The notes under the pieces: generated by a model
Databases searched by the model: none
The model's input: the letters and a program-made list of their open reading frames with translations, nothing else
Told to the model about the DNA's origin: nothing
From: Syntrophaceae bacterium
Lineage (GTDB): Bacteria > Desulfobacterota > BSN033 > UBA1163
Length of the DNA stretch: 64,000 nt
Reading direction: 5' to 3'
NCBI GenBank assembly: GCA_013388635.1
Contig: JACAEX010000088.1
Location: 1-64,000, forward strand
Program-made: the position numbers and the translations under genes
Shown here: positions 25,416 through 35,600 of the stretch, piece after piece
How positions within the stretch are numbered: position 1 is the stretch's first letter
How the letters are laid out: each line of letters opens with the position of its first letter

Positions 25416-26672
25416 ATGGAAAAGAGAAGGGTTGTGGTCACTGGGATGGGGGTTGTGGCTCCCAATGGGATCGGGATAGAAAACTTCTGGGATTCATTAG
25501 TCCATGGACGATCAGGAGTGAGAAAGATCACCCATTTCGACGCCTCCTCTTACCCCTGCCAAATCGCAGCAGAAGTCCCGGATTTCAACCCCACCGATTA
25601 TATGGACTTCAAGACTGCAAAGAGGTTAAGTAGATACTCACAATTTGCTTTGGCAGCTGCTCAAATGGCACTCGAGGACTCAGAGATCGATTTAAGCCGG
25701 GAAGATCCGTTTAAAATTGGCGTCTTTATCGGGACAGCCATTGGAGGGGGAGATATTTCGGAACATCTACATACCGTTTTTATGGAAAAAGGAATAAAAA
25801 GAATTCCTCCCTATGCAGTCTTCTCAATCTCAACCCATTGTGCCAGTGGTGCGATCAGCTGCGCCTTTAGTTTAAAAGGCCCCAATAATACTGTTTCAGC
25901 AGGTTGCAACTCCGGATTAGATGCCTGTTGTCTTGCCTATAATTCAATACAAATAGGGAAAGCGGACACAATTCTTGTTGGAGCTGGGGAGGCGCCAATT
26001 ACGCCTTATATCTTTGGAGTGTTTTGCGCGAGCGGTTACCTATCAAGATGCAATGATGACCCCAAAAGGGCAGTAAAACCATATGATATAGAAAGTGACG
26101 GATTAGTCTTAGGTGAAGGGGGGGCTGTCATAATTTTAGAAGAACTGACACATGCCAAAAGAAGGAATGCGAAGATATATGGAGAGGTTTTGGGATACGG
26201 CGCTACTAATGATGGATACGACTTGTTTGGAGTAAATACTGACAGTACTGCTGCTGCAATGTGCTTTAGAGAGGCACTAATCAGTTCACAACTGGAACCT
26301 AAAGATATTGACTATATAAATGCACATGGAAACGGTTACCAGGAATATGATATTTGTGAAACAGAAGCTATTAAAGATACACTGGGAGAAATTGCTTATC
26401 AGATTCCTATTTCAACTCTAAAACCCATTACTGGTCAATCTCTTTCTCCGACCGGAATTTACCAAATTATAGCATGCCTTCTCTCTATAAGAGATGGTAT
26501 TGTTTTACCTACAATAAATCTCTTAAATCCTCATCCGAAATGTGACCTGAACTATGTGCCGAATCGATCAATAAAGAAAGATATAGCAATAGCAGCTATG
26601 AATGCTCACGGATTTGGAGGAAGGCATACTGTATTAATTGTAGGTAAATATTCTGAGAAAAATTGTATGTAG
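25416..26672 (+). CDS. Beta-ketoacyl-ACP synthase-like protein (FabF family), atypical
   Basis: 418-residue thiolase-fold condensing enzyme resembling FabF/KAS II: VVVTGMGVVAPNG at the start, cysteine in VSAGCNSGLDAC, and histidine in INAHGNGYQEYD. The second active-site histidine of FabF (in KSMTGH) is replaced by glutamine: LKPITGQSLSPTG, with the lysine kept. Decarboxylative condensation normally needs both histidines, so activity or specificity may differ. It has its own promoter and no fatty-acid gene beside it; an AT-rich downstream half suggests different ancestry. Could act in a specialised acyl pathway together with the histidine kinase that follows. Confidence 0.8.
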   Translation: MEKRRVVVTGMGVVAPNGIGIENFWDSLVHGRSGVRKITHFDASSYPCQIAAEVPDFNPTDYMDFKTAKRLSRYSQFALAAAQMALEDSEIDLSREDPFKIGVFIGTAIGGGDISEHLHTVFMEKGIKRIPPYAVFSISTHCASGAISCAFSLKGPNNTVSAGCNSGLDACCLAYNSIQIGKADTILVGAGEAPITPYIFGVFCASGYLSRCNDDPKRAVKPYDIESDGLVLGEGGAVIILEELTHAKRRNAKIYGEVLGYGATNDGYDLFGVNTDSTAAAMCFREALISSQLEPKDIDYINAHGNGYQEYDICETEAIKDTLGEIAYQIPISTLKPITGQSLSPTGIYQIIACLLSIRDGIVLPTINLLNPHPKCDLNYVPNRSIKKDIAIAAMNAHGFGGRHTVLIVGKYSEKNCM

Positions 26673-26686
26673 CTCTGGAGGTAGCA

Positions 26687-28834
26687 TTGATCGTCATTGG
26701 ATTATTACTTTTAGTTACGTTCTTCATAAATATTGGGCTGGGCTTTTTGGTTTTTTTTAAGACGTCTGTTTTTAGACTGGTGAATTTTTTGTTCTCTCTC
26801 CTTGCATGGGCCTCTGCTGGTTGGATTTTAAGCATCTTATTAGCATATTCGTTCGAGGATCCTTCATGGAAGTTATTCTGGGGAAGAATGAGTTTTGCGA
26901 CGGCAACTATTATTCCTGCAGCATTCCTCTGTTTCAGTTTACTATTTCCTGGAGACAGGGGGACCTTGAGTTCTACAAAACTATTATTGTTAGTTCTGCC
27001 TTCGCTATTTGTTTTCGGATTATCGTTTACCAGTCAAATAGTTTCTTCGCTCGGTTCTGGGCCGAGGATGTTTATTTATGGTCCGTTTTATCGATTCTTC
27101 TCAGTCTACTTTCTCACTTACATGCTTCTATGTTTTGTATTCCTAATACGCTCTTATAGAAAAGCTGTGGGGCTTGTAAGGTTACAAATCAAATACTTTC
27201 TGGTGGGAATGTCATTGACTGCGGGGTTCGGAGTAACTACCAATCTCTTTCTCCCAATGGCGGGGATATCTAAATTTAATTGGCTAGGCCCTCCTTTTAC
27301 GGTAATCATGGTCGGTTGTACTACTTACTCAATTGTCAAACATCGGCTAATGGACATCAACATAGTCTTTAAGAAAGGGACCACGTATGTTCTTTTGATG
27401 TTGCTTCTTTTTGTCCCTTCTGTGTTTCTGATCATTCTCGGTCAGAAAGTTTTCTATAAACAGGTCAATTATCTATTTTTAATCTATCTCTTTTTTATTC
27501 TTTTTCTGGTGGCCGTCTTCTATTACAAGATCAGACCGAAGACGGAGAGGGCGGTGGAGCAGCTTTTTTTCAGGAGGCATTACGATTATCGCCAGACCTT
27601 AAGCAAATTTAGCAGAGCCATGGTCTCCATCCTTGATCTGAAGTCTCTATCGAAAAGGGTGATCGAGACCATTATCCAGACCATGGGGGTTGAGAAGGCA
27701 TCGCTCTTCTTATTGAATGAGGAAAAAGGCGGGTATGAGCTCTACGAGTCAAAAAATATCAATACCCCTGCTGTCTCACTCCTTCCGAAGGGAGACCCCT
27801 TGCCCCACTATTTGGAGAAATTCGGTGAGATCACAATCCGTGAGGAGCTGGTCAAGGGAGCCCATATTCCGGAGTTAGAGGGTGTGGTCAATCAGATGTC
27901 TTTGCTTGGGGCTGAGATGAGCATCCCCCTTGTTTCAAAGGGTCAACTGATCGGGATCATCAACCTTAGCTATAAGTTTAATCGGGATATCTATTCCCAT
28001 GAGGATGTCGAGCTGCTCAGCACTCTGGCCAATCAGATGGCCATCGCTGTCGAAAATGCGAGACTCTATGAGGATTTGAAGCGATCGAAGTCATATATGC
28101 GGAGGGCGGATCGGCTGGCCTCTCTGGGAACGCTTACTGCAGGGCTGGCCCACGAAATCCGGAACCCCCTGGTGGCGATCAAGACCTTTACCCAGCTGCT
28201 TCCTGAACGCCTTGAGGACGAGGAGTTTCTAAACAAGTTTCTCGGCATCGCCTCTGGAGAGGTGGACCGGATCGCCCTCCTGATCAACGAACTCCTTGAG
28301 TTTGCCAAGCCATCGGAGCCAAAGTTGGAGTTGGAGAATATCAATACCATCTTAGATGGGATGATCCTTCTGGTCTCCACCGAGGCCAAGAAGAAGGAGA
28401 TCGATCTGATCAAGAGTTATGCCCTGGATCTGCCTCCGGTTCAGATCGACCGGGAACAGATCAAGCAGGTCTTTCTCAATATCCTGATCAATGCGATTGA
28501 GGCAACGCCGGAGCATGGAAGCATCACTGTGAAGACCCGCTCCTTTGTGAAACCCGGAGGGACACCCTATGTTCAGATTGAGGTGACGGACACCGGCTGT
28601 GGAATTCCGAAAGAGAGGTTAGAAGAGATCTTCAACTTCTTTACCACGAAAAGCGGAGGGAGCGGATTGGGTCTATCGATCTGCCATCAGATTGTTGAGG
28701 ACCATAAGGGATATATTCATGTGGAGAGTGAGGTGAACCGGGGCTCCTCCTTCTTTGTCAACCTGCCCCTGAACCAGGAAACCCCGAAGAGAAGAAAAGA
28801 TGATTTAGGATACCAGCACGGCACATCTCCCTGA
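26687..28834 (+). CDS. 7TM-GAF sensor histidine kinase
   Basis: 715 residues. About eight membrane segments (residues 1-270) form an HisKA_7TM-like sensor, followed by a GAF domain (about 300-460, VEKASLFLLNEEKGGYELYE), a HisKA dimerisation domain with the phosphorylated histidine in LAGLAHEIRNPLVAI, and an ATPase domain with the N box VFLNILINAIEAT and the G boxes VTDTGCGIPKE and SGGSGLGLSI. Start TTG 26687 is chosen because GGAGG lies 5 bases upstream; TTG 26663 would overlap the ketosynthase gene and has no ribosome site. The N-terminal half is more AT-rich than the C-terminal half. No response regulator is adjacent. Confidence 0.85.
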   Translation: MIVIGLLLLVTFFINIGLGFLVFFKTSVFRLVNFLFSLLAWASAGWILSILLAYSFEDPSWKLFWGRMSFATATIIPAAFLCFSLLFPGDRGTLSSTKLLLLVLPSLFVFGLSFTSQIVSSLGSGPRMFIYGPFYRFFSVYFLTYMLLCFVFLIRSYRKAVGLVRLQIKYFLVGMSLTAGFGVTTNLFLPMAGISKFNWLGPPFTVIMVGCTTYSIVKHRLMDINIVFKKGTTYVLLMLLLFVPSVFLIILGQKVFYKQVNYLFLIYLFFILFLVAVFYYKIRPKTERAVEQLFFRRHYDYRQTLSKFSRAMVSILDLKSLSKRVIETIIQTMGVEKASLFLLNEEKGGYELYESKNINTPAVSLLPKGDPLPHYLEKFGEITIREELVKGAHIPELEGVVNQMSLLGAEMSIPLVSKGQLIGIINLSYKFNRDIYSHEDVELLSTLANQMAIAVENARLYEDLKRSKSYMRRADRLASLGTLTAGLAHEIRNPLVAIKTFTQLLPERLEDEEFLNKFLGIASGEVDRIALLINELLEFAKPSEPKLELENINTILDGMILLVSTEAKKKEIDLIKSYALDLPPVQIDREQIKQVFLNILINAIEATPEHGSITVKTRSFVKPGGTPYVQIEVTDTGCGIPKERLEEIFNFFTTKSGGSGLGLSICHQIVEDHKGYIHVESEVNRGSSFFVNLPLNQETPKRRKDDLGYQHGTSP

Positions 28835-28851
28835 GCTACTCTTCCCTAACA

Positions 28852-29562
28852 TCATATCTTCAAACCGGAGGCCAGCTCTTCCAAGAGCTGACGATCGAGG
28901 ATCGTAATCCGATTCCCTTTCACATCGATGATGCCTTTGGCCCTCATCTTGGCCAGGGTTCTCGAAAGGGTCTCGCTGATCGTTCCTAATTTTGCGGCCA
29001 ATTGTGTCTTGCTCAAATCGAGCTCAACCTCCCTCGGGCCCTTCCCTTCCCGGGATTGAGTCGCTCCGACTTTCGATTGCTTCACGGAGAGGTCGATCAG
29101 ATACTTTGCAATCCTGGCCGAGACCTCCTTGAGGGAAAGCTCTTCGATCAGGGATGCAAACCTTTTCAAGAATTGCGAAAGAGAAACGATCATATTAATG
29201 CCGAGCTGGGAATTTTTCTCCAGCAACTGAACAAAGTCCCTCTTCGGAAAAAAGAGCATCTGGCTATCGCTCAGCGCCTCAGCAAAAGCAGGGTAACTTC
29301 CTTCGAGAAAGAGGGCTGCCTCAGCAAAGGTGTCAGGAGGGCTGACGACGTGGAGAATCTGCTCTTTGCCATCCGGAGAAACCTTGTAAATCTTTACCTT
29401 TCCTGAAAGAAGGACATAAAACCCTCTCGCCTCCTCCCCTTCTGAGAAAATGATCTGCCCTTTGGCAGCTCGCTTGAGCGAGGCAAGTGCTCTGACTCTC
29501 TTCAGATCATCTTCTTTGAGTCCCGTAAAGAGAGGACAATGTCTTAAAATGTCAACGGACAT
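28852..29562 (-). CDS. Crp/Fnr family transcription regulator
   Basis: 236 residues from ATG 29562. Cyclic-nucleotide-binding-type barrel (about 20-130: GQIIFSEGEEARGFYVLLSG) and a C-terminal winged helix (about 165-235: DLSKTQLAAKLGTISETLSR then TLAKMRAKGIIDVKG). The four-cysteine cluster of FNR is missing, so it is not a classical oxygen sensor; it may bind haem, nucleotide or 2-oxoglutarate. It converges with the kinase gene (17-base gap) and diverges from ftsH. A longer TTG start at 29589 overlaps its own Shine-Dalgarno. Confidence 0.85.
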   Translation of the reverse strand: MSVDILRHCPLFTGLKEDDLKRVRALASLKRAAKGQIIFSEGEEARGFYVLLSGKVKIYKVSPDGKEQILHVVSPPDTFAEAALFLEGSYPAFAEALSDSQMLFFPKRDFVQLLEKNSQLGINMIVSLSQFLKRFASLIEELSLKEVSARIAKYLIDLSVKQSKVGATQSREGKGPREVELDLSKTQLAAKLGTISETLSRTLAKMRAKGIIDVKGNRITILDRQLLEELASGLKI

Positions 29563-29774
29563 ACAGGTTAAATCTACAGGATTTCCCAAACCTCTTCAAG
29601 CAAAAATTGAAATAGACCTCGGGTCATAGGCAAATTGATTAGTTATTTCAGTTAGATAGGTAGCTCACGCCACGATGGATCCCTGCCCACCAGAATCTCT
29701 GCCAGTGCCGCATGATGTTGAAATAGCAGGGTGATTATGTTAATTTAAATCCAGTCCATCACTGGAGGACCTCT

Positions 29775-31571
29775 TTGAATTCCCTGGTCAGGAACCTATT
29801 CTTCTGGGGGATCATTATCGTCATCATGATCTTCCTCTTTAATCTCTTCACCAAACCGCGCCAAACAGCTCCAGAAAGAAGTTACTCCGATTTCATCTCT
29901 GCGGTCGGAAATAATAAAGTCCTCGAGGTCGAAACCCGGGGGAGAAACATAAGCTGGAAGGATTCCGACGGCAAACATTACAAGACCTACGCACCCGAAG
30001 ACCCCGAGATGATTAAAATTCTCAGGGAGAAGGGGGTGGTGATCCATGCCAAGAAAGAGGAAGACTCCCCTCTCTGGCAGAACCTTCTCTTCAGCTGGTT
30101 CCCGATGATCCTCCTCATAGGGGTTTTTCTCTTCTTTATGAGGCAGATCCAGGTCGGGGGTGGTAAGGCCCTCTCCTTCGGAAAGAGCAAGGCCAAAATC
30201 CTGACCAAGGAGCAGCACCAGGTGACCTTCGAGGACGTGGCTGGCGTGGATGAGGCCAAGGATGAGCTCGAAGAGATCATCGCCTTTCTCAAAGATCCAA
30301 AAAAATTCACCAAGCTCGGAGGAAGGATACCCAAAGGCGTGCTTCTGATCGGTGCGCCTGGAACAGGCAAAACCCTTTTGGCCCGCGCCATTGCCGGCGA
30401 GGCTGATGTTCCCTTCTTCACCATCAGCGGCTCTGACTTTGTGGAGATGTTCGTAGGCGTGGGCGCATCGAGAGTCCGTGACCTATTCCTTCAGGGAAAG
30501 CGGAACGCTCCGTGCATCATCTTCGTTGACGAAATCGATGCCGTTGGAAGACACCGGGGAGCAGGCCTGGGCGGCGGGCACGACGAACGGGAACAGACCC
30601 TGAATCAGCTACTGGTTGAGATGGATGGGTTCGAATCGAACGAGGGGGTCATCCTGATCGCAGCCACAAACCGGCCCGATGTCCTGGACCCTGCCCTGCT
30701 CAGGCCGGGTCGTTTCGATCGACAGGTGGTGGTGCCCATCCCGGATGTAAAAGGCAGGGAAGAGATCCTTAAGGTCCACGCGAAGAGGACGCCCCTGGCC
30801 GAAGATGTCAGCCTGGCAGATCTGGCCAGAGGAACTCCGGGGTTCACCGGTGCAGATCTGGAGAACATGGTCAATGAGGCTGCGCTCCTTGCTGCTCGAT
30901 TGGGAAAGGAAAGGGTGGAGATGATCGACTTCGAGCAGGCCAAGGATAAGGTCCTGATGGGTGTGGAGCGGAAATCGATGATCATTCCCTTCGAGGAGAG
31001 GAGGATCACAGCCTATCATGAGGCCGGCCACACCCTAGTCGCGAGGATGATCCCTGGAACAGATCCGATCCACAAGGTGACGATCATCCCAAGGGGCCGC
31101 GCCTTGGGAATTACCCAGCAGCTTCCCATCGATGAAAAACATACCTATCCCAAAGACTATCTTCTCAACAACATCGCTGTGATGATGGGAGGAAGGGCAG
31201 CAGAGGAACTCGTATTGAACCTTCAGACGACCGGTGCGGGCAACGACATCGAACGGGCGACCGAGATCGCCAGAAAAATGGTATGCGAATGGGGGATGAG
31301 CGAAAAACTGGGCCCTCTCACCTTCGGTCAAAAAGAGGAGCAGATCTTCCTCGGAAAAGAGCTGGCACGGCACCAGAACTATAGCGAGGAGACGTCCCGC
31401 CTGATCGATAACGAGATCAGGGCGATCGTCACTCAGAGCTATGAAAAGGCAAAGGATATCATCGGCACCAATCTGTCCATCCTCCATCAACTGGCCAAGG
31501 CCCTTCTCGAAAAAGAAGTCCTTGACGCTCGTCAGATCGACCTGATTATTAAAGGTGAAGCCTCGGCGTGA
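29775..31571 (+). CDS. ftsH: ATP-dependent zinc metalloprotease FtsH
   Basis: Membrane AAA+ protease that degrades regulators and misassembled membrane proteins. 598 residues: N-terminal membrane helix, a periplasmic loop, a second helix ([19 protein letters not shown]), an AAA+ module with Walker A GAPGTGKT (about 193), Walker [11 protein letters not shown] and [23 protein letters not shown], and the zinc site HEAGH (His415-His419). TTG 29775 was chosen because GGAGG lies 6 bases upstream. It opens the housekeeping run with folP and glmM, as in many proteobacteria. Confidence 0.97.
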   Translation: MNSLVRNLFFWGIIIVIMIFLFNLFTKPRQTAPERSYSDFISAVGNNKVLEVETRGRNISWKDSDGKHYKTYAPEDPEMIKILREKGVVIHAKKEEDSPLWQNLLFSWFPMILLIGVFLFFMRQIQVGGGKALSFGKSKAKILTKEQHQVTFEDVAGVDEAKDELEEIIAFLKDPKKFTKLGGRIPKGVLLIGAPGTGKTLLARAIAGEADVPFFTISGSDFVEMFVGVGASRVRDLFLQGKRNAPCIIFVDEIDAVGRHRGAGLGGGHDEREQTLNQLLVEMDGFESNEGVILIAATNRPDVLDPALLRPGRFDRQVVVPIPDVKGREEILKVHAKRTPLAEDVSLADLARGTPGFTGADLENMVNEAALLAARLGKERVEMIDFEQAKDKVLMGVERKSMIIPFEERRITAYHEAGHTLVARMIPGTDPIHKVTIIPRGRALGITQQLPIDEKHTYPKDYLLNNIAVMMGGRAAEELVLNLQTTGAGNDIERATEIARKMVCEWGMSEKLGPLTFGQKEEQIFLGKELARHQNYSEETSRLIDNEIRAIVTQSYEKAKDIIGTNLSILHQLAKALLEKEVLDARQIDLIIKGEASA

Positions 31572-31669
31572 CGCATCTTTCAGGGAGGTATTGGGGATCG
31601 GAAGATTCCAATAATTGATTTGAAATCGCTCAATACCTAAATTTCTCAGTGCTCAAATCCGATGACGGG

Positions 31670-32872
31670 ATGAACTTAATTCGTTGTCTCCACATCACCA
31701 GCGCCAGAGAGGCCATCCATGAGATGGGAAGGATGGGATTGGATGCCACTGGCACGCAGTTGATGAAGGGAAAGGCCATCCATCTCAACCTCAAGGTGGA
31801 AGGGATTCCGCCACGGACTGCCAATCAACTCAAGCAGGAGATGCTCGCGCTGGGCGGGGATGCTGCCCTTGACGGAAGAGGCCTCGATTGCAGCGTCAGA
31901 GAGATAGATGCCATTCTCATGGGCACCCAGGAACAGTTCGAAAGGCTTCTTCTCAAACTCGGTCAATCTCCGGATCTTCGACCTCTTGAGCAATCCTTGA
32001 AGGAAACGCTCACGAATATTTCCAAAACCCACTACTCCATCCGCTGCCGGAAGAGGACATTCACACTGGGGAAAGAGACCCTTCTGATGGGCGTTCTCAA
32101 TGTTACTCCGGACTCCTTCTCCGATGGAGGTCTCTACTTCGATAGAGAAAAGGCGATTGCCCACGGGCTGAAGATGGTTGAAGAGGGAGCGGATTTCATT
32201 GACGTCGGAGGCGAGTCGACCAGGCCGGGTTCGAAGCCAATTGGGTTGGAGGAAGAACTTCGCCGGGTGATCCCTGTGATCGAGTCCCTTGCGAAAGAGG
32301 TGGACGTTCCAATCTCCATCGACACCTATAAGTCAGGCGTTGCACAGAGGGCTATTGAGGCAGGGGCTGAGATGATCAATGATATCAGTGGATTGAATTT
32401 AGACCCGAACCTTGCCCACGTGGCTGTCAGGGAGGATGTCCCCCTTATCTTAATGCACATCCGGGGAACGCCGGAAACGATGCAGAAGGATGTCCATTAT
32501 GACTCCCTCTTTTCTGAGATCCTCCGATACCTGAAAGAGTCTATTAAGAGGGCGGAATCTGCTGGCGTGGATCCCGGGCAGATCATCATCGACCCTGGAA
32601 TTGGTTTTGGAAAGACGGTCGAGGATAACCTTCTCATCATAAAAAATCTATCTGAATTCCGGATACTGGGAAAACCCATACTCTTGGGGACATCGAGAAA
32701 GAGTTTCATTGGAAGGATTCTCAATGCAGAGGTCACCGAACGATTGGAGGGCACACTCTCAAGCATCGCCATTGGAGTCCTCACCGGTGCCCACATCATC
32801 CGTTGTCATGATGTGCTCCAGGCAAAAAGGGCGATTGCAGTGGCTGATGCGATCCGACTCGCCGGAGCTTAG
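31670..32872 (+). CDS. folP: Dihydropteroate synthase with N-terminal extension
   Basis: Joins 6-hydroxymethyl-dihydropterin pyrophosphate with p-aminobenzoate in folate synthesis. The TIM-barrel part (about 125-400) has the diagnostic LMGVLNVTPDSFSDGG, FIDVGGESTRPGS, MINDISGL and PILLGTSRKSFIG. About 120 residues precede it, as in other deltaproteobacterial DHPS proteins and unlike the usual 280-residue enzyme. GTG 31649 is a possible earlier start; ATG 31670 matches the relatives better, but no clear ribosome site marks either. Follows ftsH with a gap of about 100 bases. Confidence 0.93.
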   Translation: MNLIRCLHITSAREAIHEMGRMGLDATGTQLMKGKAIHLNLKVEGIPPRTANQLKQEMLALGGDAALDGRGLDCSVREIDAILMGTQEQFERLLLKLGQSPDLRPLEQSLKETLTNISKTHYSIRCRKRTFTLGKETLLMGVLNVTPDSFSDGGLYFDREKAIAHGLKMVEEGADFIDVGGESTRPGSKPIGLEEELRRVIPVIESLAKEVDVPISIDTYKSGVAQRAIEAGAEMINDISGLNLDPNLAHVAVREDVPLILMHIRGTPETMQKDVHYDSLFSEILRYLKESIKRAESAGVDPGQIIIDPGIGFGKTVEDNLLIIKNLSEFRILGKPILLGTSRKSFIGRILNAEVTERLEGTLSSIAIGVLTGAHIIRCHDVLQAKRAIAVADAIRLAGA

Positions 32873-32986
32873 AAGTTAGGTGTCGGGTTGATATTGGCAA
32901 AACCCAATCTTTTAGAAATGGTTATGGTAAGGCGTTGAAGAAAATCTTCCGATTCTTCCCCTGTAAGAGAGGTCGAGGAGTTTGAA

Positions 32987-34381
32987 ATGGGTGGAGAGAC
33001 AACCCGTAAGTTATTTGGAACGGATGGGATCAGAGGCATCGCCAATGTGGAGCCCATGACAGGTGAGCTGGCCATGCACCTCGGCAGGGCGATTGCCTAT
33101 CTCTTTAAGGAGGCAAAAGGAAGGCACCGGATTGTGGTGGGAAAGGACACCCGTCTCTCAGGATATATGTTAGAGACAGCCCTGGCCTCTGGCATCTGCT
33201 CCATGGGAGCGGACGTGATGCTCGTGGGACCCCTGCCCACCCCGGGCATCGCCTTCATCACCACCAGTATGAGGGCGAATGCAGGTGTGGTCATCTCAGC
33301 TTCCCATAATCCGTACTACGACAATGGGATCAAGATATTTTCTCACACTGGCTTCAAACTTCCTGATGAGATGGAGCACCGGATCGAAGAACTGATATTC
33401 TCAAACCACCTCCATTCTCTTCGACCGACGGCCAGTGAGGTGGGAAAGGCACATCGGATCGATGATGCGATCGGCCGCTACGTCGTCTTTCTGAAGAATA
33501 CCTTTCCGAACGACCTCACCCTCGATGGGTTACGCATTGTCCTGGATTGCGCGAACGGGGCGACGTATAAGGTGGCCCCTATGGTCTTCGAGGAGCTGGG
33601 AGCGGATCTCATTCCGGTCGGGGTCGAGCCCGATGGAGAGAACATCAACGCAGGTTGCGGCTCCCTTCACCCGGAGTTGACCCGTCGCCTCGTCCTTGAG
33701 AAGGGTGCGGACATCGGAATGGCTCTCGATGGTGACGGAGATCGAATCATCTTTGTGGATCAACACGGGAACCAGGTCGACGGCGATCATATCCTGGCCA
33801 TCTGCGGCCTCCAGATGCTCTCAGAAGGCCGTTTGAAAAAGAAGACGCTGGTCACGACCGTGATGAGCAACGGCGGCCTGGATCGGGCCATGGAAAGATC
33901 GGGCGGGAAGGTGGTCAGGACCCAGGTGGGCGACAGGTATGTCGTCGAGGAGATGGTTCGCGGGGATTACAACCTGGGGGGTGAGCAGTCTGGCCATACC
34001 ATCTTCCTCGATTACAACACCACCTGTGACGGCATCCTCACCGCGCTTCAGGTCCTGGCCATTATGAAACGGAAGGAGAGGCCGTTGCACGAACTGGCCG
34101 AAGTGATGAAACCCCTCCCCCAGTTTCTCTACAACGTTGAAGTCGTAGAGAAAAAGGAACTTTCTGACATTCCAGAGCTCCAGAAAAAGGTCAAAAAGAT
34201 CGAGAGGGCCCTGGGCCGATCCGGAAGAATCTTAATTCGTTACTCCGGCACGGAACCTCTCCTCCGGATCATGGTCGAAGGAGAGGATGAAGCCAAGCTC
34301 AAGGGGTATGGTCAGGATCTTGTTGACTTGCTGAAAAAATATCTCGGAAAAGAGAAAGCGGATGGCTCATCGATCACATAA
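32987..34381 (+). CDS. glmM: Phosphoglucosamine mutase
   Basis: Converts glucosamine-6-phosphate to glucosamine-1-phosphate for UDP-GlcNAc, the precursor of peptidoglycan and LPS. 464 residues: [10 protein letters not shown] start, phosphoserine loop [16 protein letters not shown], metal loop [13 protein letters not shown], sugar loop GGEQSGHT and phosphate loop [15 protein letters not shown]. The ATG has GAGGAG 7 bases upstream. In related genomes the cdaA-ybbR genes are often found between folP and glmM; here only 114 bases separate them. Confidence 0.96.
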   Translation: MGGETTRKLFGTDGIRGIANVEPMTGELAMHLGRAIAYLFKEAKGRHRIVVGKDTRLSGYMLETALASGICSMGADVMLVGPLPTPGIAFITTSMRANAGVVISASHNPYYDNGIKIFSHTGFKLPDEMEHRIEELIFSNHLHSLRPTASEVGKAHRIDDAIGRYVVFLKNTFPNDLTLDGLRIVLDCANGATYKVAPMVFEELGADLIPVGVEPDGENINAGCGSLHPELTRRLVLEKGADIGMALDGDGDRIIFVDQHGNQVDGDHILAICGLQMLSEGRLKKKTLVTTVMSNGGLDRAMERSGGKVVRTQVGDRYVVEEMVRGDYNLGGEQSGHTIFLDYNTTCDGILTALQVLAIMKRKERPLHELAEVMKPLPQFLYNVEVVEKKELSDIPELQKKVKKIERALGRSGRILIRYSGTEPLLRIMVEGEDEAKLKGYGQDLVDLLKKYLGKEKADGSSIT

Positions 34382-34422
34382 CCGATCGTTCAATGTTCAT
34401 TGTTCACCGTTCATCGTAAATT
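34381..34422. repeat. GTTCATTG/GTTCATCG word repeat
   Basis: Words CGTTCAATGTTCATTG and ACCGTTCATCG between glmM and pdxJ, of the same family as the stretches at 16070 and 40751. It begins at the glmM stop codon. Confidence 0.6.
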
Positions 34423-34442
34423 GAAGCTCTTCAGGAGGCCTT

Positions 34443-35156
34443 ATGCCAAGACTGGGTGTCAATATTGATCATGTGGCCACCATAAGACAGACCCGCGGGG
34501 TAAAATACCCTGATCCGGTGGCTGCGGCCGGGATAGTGGAATTGGCAGGAGCAGACGGAATTGTCTGCCATCTGAGGGAGGACCGGCGCCACATCCAGGA
34601 TCGGGATCTCCGGCTTCTGAGAGAGGTCATTCAGACACAACTCAATTTAGAGATGGCTGCCACAGAGGAGATGGTTCGAATTGCCCTGATGACCAAACCC
34701 GATGTCGTCACCCTCGTTCCCGAGAGGAGAGAAGAATTGACGACCGAGGGGGGTCTCGATGTGATCAGGTCCTCCCGGAACCTTAAAAAGGTGATTCAGC
34801 GTCTTCAAAAAGGGGGGATTCGCGTCAGCCTCTTTGTCGATCCGAAGAAGGATCAAATCAGGGCCTCCGAAGGGGTGGAGGCCAATGCGATCGAAATACA
34901 CACCGGGCGTTATTGCGATGCAACGACCCCGGCTCAGGCAGATGAAGAACTTAAGAAGATCCTCGATGCCGTGGGAGAGGCCTCACACCGCAATCTCTCA
35001 ATCGCAGCAGGACATGGGCTCAACTATGTAAACGTTCGGCGGATTGCGGAGATCAGGGAGATCGAAGAGCTCAATATCGGTCACAGCATCATCGCCCGTG
35101 CTGTCCTGGTGGGACTGGATCTCGCTGTGCGGGAGATGATCTCCCTCATTCGATAA
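34443..35156 (+). CDS. pdxJ: Pyridoxine 5'-phosphate synthase
   Basis: Last step of the DXP-dependent vitamin B6 route, joining 1-amino-acetone-3-phosphate with deoxyxylulose-5-phosphate. 237-residue TIM barrel: [48 protein letters not shown] and [10 protein letters not shown], all diagnostic. CAGGAGG precedes the ATG. Within the glmM-acpS block as in other deltaproteobacteria. Confidence 0.96.
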   Translation: MPRLGVNIDHVATIRQTRGVKYPDPVAAAGIVELAGADGIVCHLREDRRHIQDRDLRLLREVIQTQLNLEMAATEEMVRIALMTKPDVVTLVPERREELTTEGGLDVIRSSRNLKKVIQRLQKGGIRVSLFVDPKKDQIRASEGVEANAIEIHTGRYCDATTPAQADEELKKILDAVGEASHRNLSIAAGHGLNYVNVRRIAEIREIEELNIGHSIIARAVLVGLDLAVREMISLIR

Positions 35157-35157
35157 T

Positions 35158-35193
35158 GACGCTAAGCGCTTAGCGCTCTGCGCATAGCGATAG
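35158..35193. repeat. GCTAAGCGC palindromic repeat
   Basis: Perfect 14-base palindrome GCTAAGCGCTTAGC (35161-35174) followed by TCTGCGCATAGCGATAG. A shorter copy, GCTAAGCGCATAGCGA, sits before tsaE at 38961. Both end within a few bases of a start codon, where a ribosome site would be expected. Confidence 0.65.
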
Positions 35194-35198
35194 AATTT

Positions 35199-35600
35199 AT
35201 GATTGTTGGGACGGGTATCGATATCGTCAATATCGAACGAGTGGAAAGGATGATGGCCCGCTGGGGAGGCCTCTTCCTCAGCCGGGTTTTCACCGAGAGG
35301 GAGATCGAACGGTGCCAGCAGCGGGTCCGACCTTCCGAATGCTTTGCCCTCCGCTTCGCGGCAAAGGAGGCCTTTCTCAAGGCGATCGGGAGGGGTCTCC
35401 GAAATGGCATCCGGTGGACGGACATCGAAGTGGAGAACGATTTGCTGGGGAAACCCCTTCTCTCCTTTCGTCGAAAGGCAAGAGAGATCCTCGAAACCGA
35501 GCGGATCGGAAAGGCTCTTCTCACACTCTCCCACGAGCAGCCCTTCGCCGTGGCCCATGTTCTGTTAGAGGGAAAAAATGATGAAGGTAGCGAACGCTGA
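35199..35600 (+). CDS. acpS: Holo-[acyl-carrier-protein] synthase
   Basis: Transfers phosphopantetheine from CoA to the serine of ACP. 133 residues, typical of AcpS. Motif I GTGIDIVNIERVERM with the metal-binding Asp and motif III CFALRFAAKEAFLKAIGRG are present. No ribosome site is visible because a palindromic repeat occupies the upstream stretch. Overlaps nnr by 23 bases. Confidence 0.95.
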   Translation: MIVGTGIDIVNIERVERMMARWGGLFLSRVFTEREIERCQQRVRPSECFALRFAAKEAFLKAIGRGLRNGIRWTDIEVENDLLGKPLLSFRRKAREILETERIGKALLTLSHEQPFAVAHVLLEGKNDEGSER

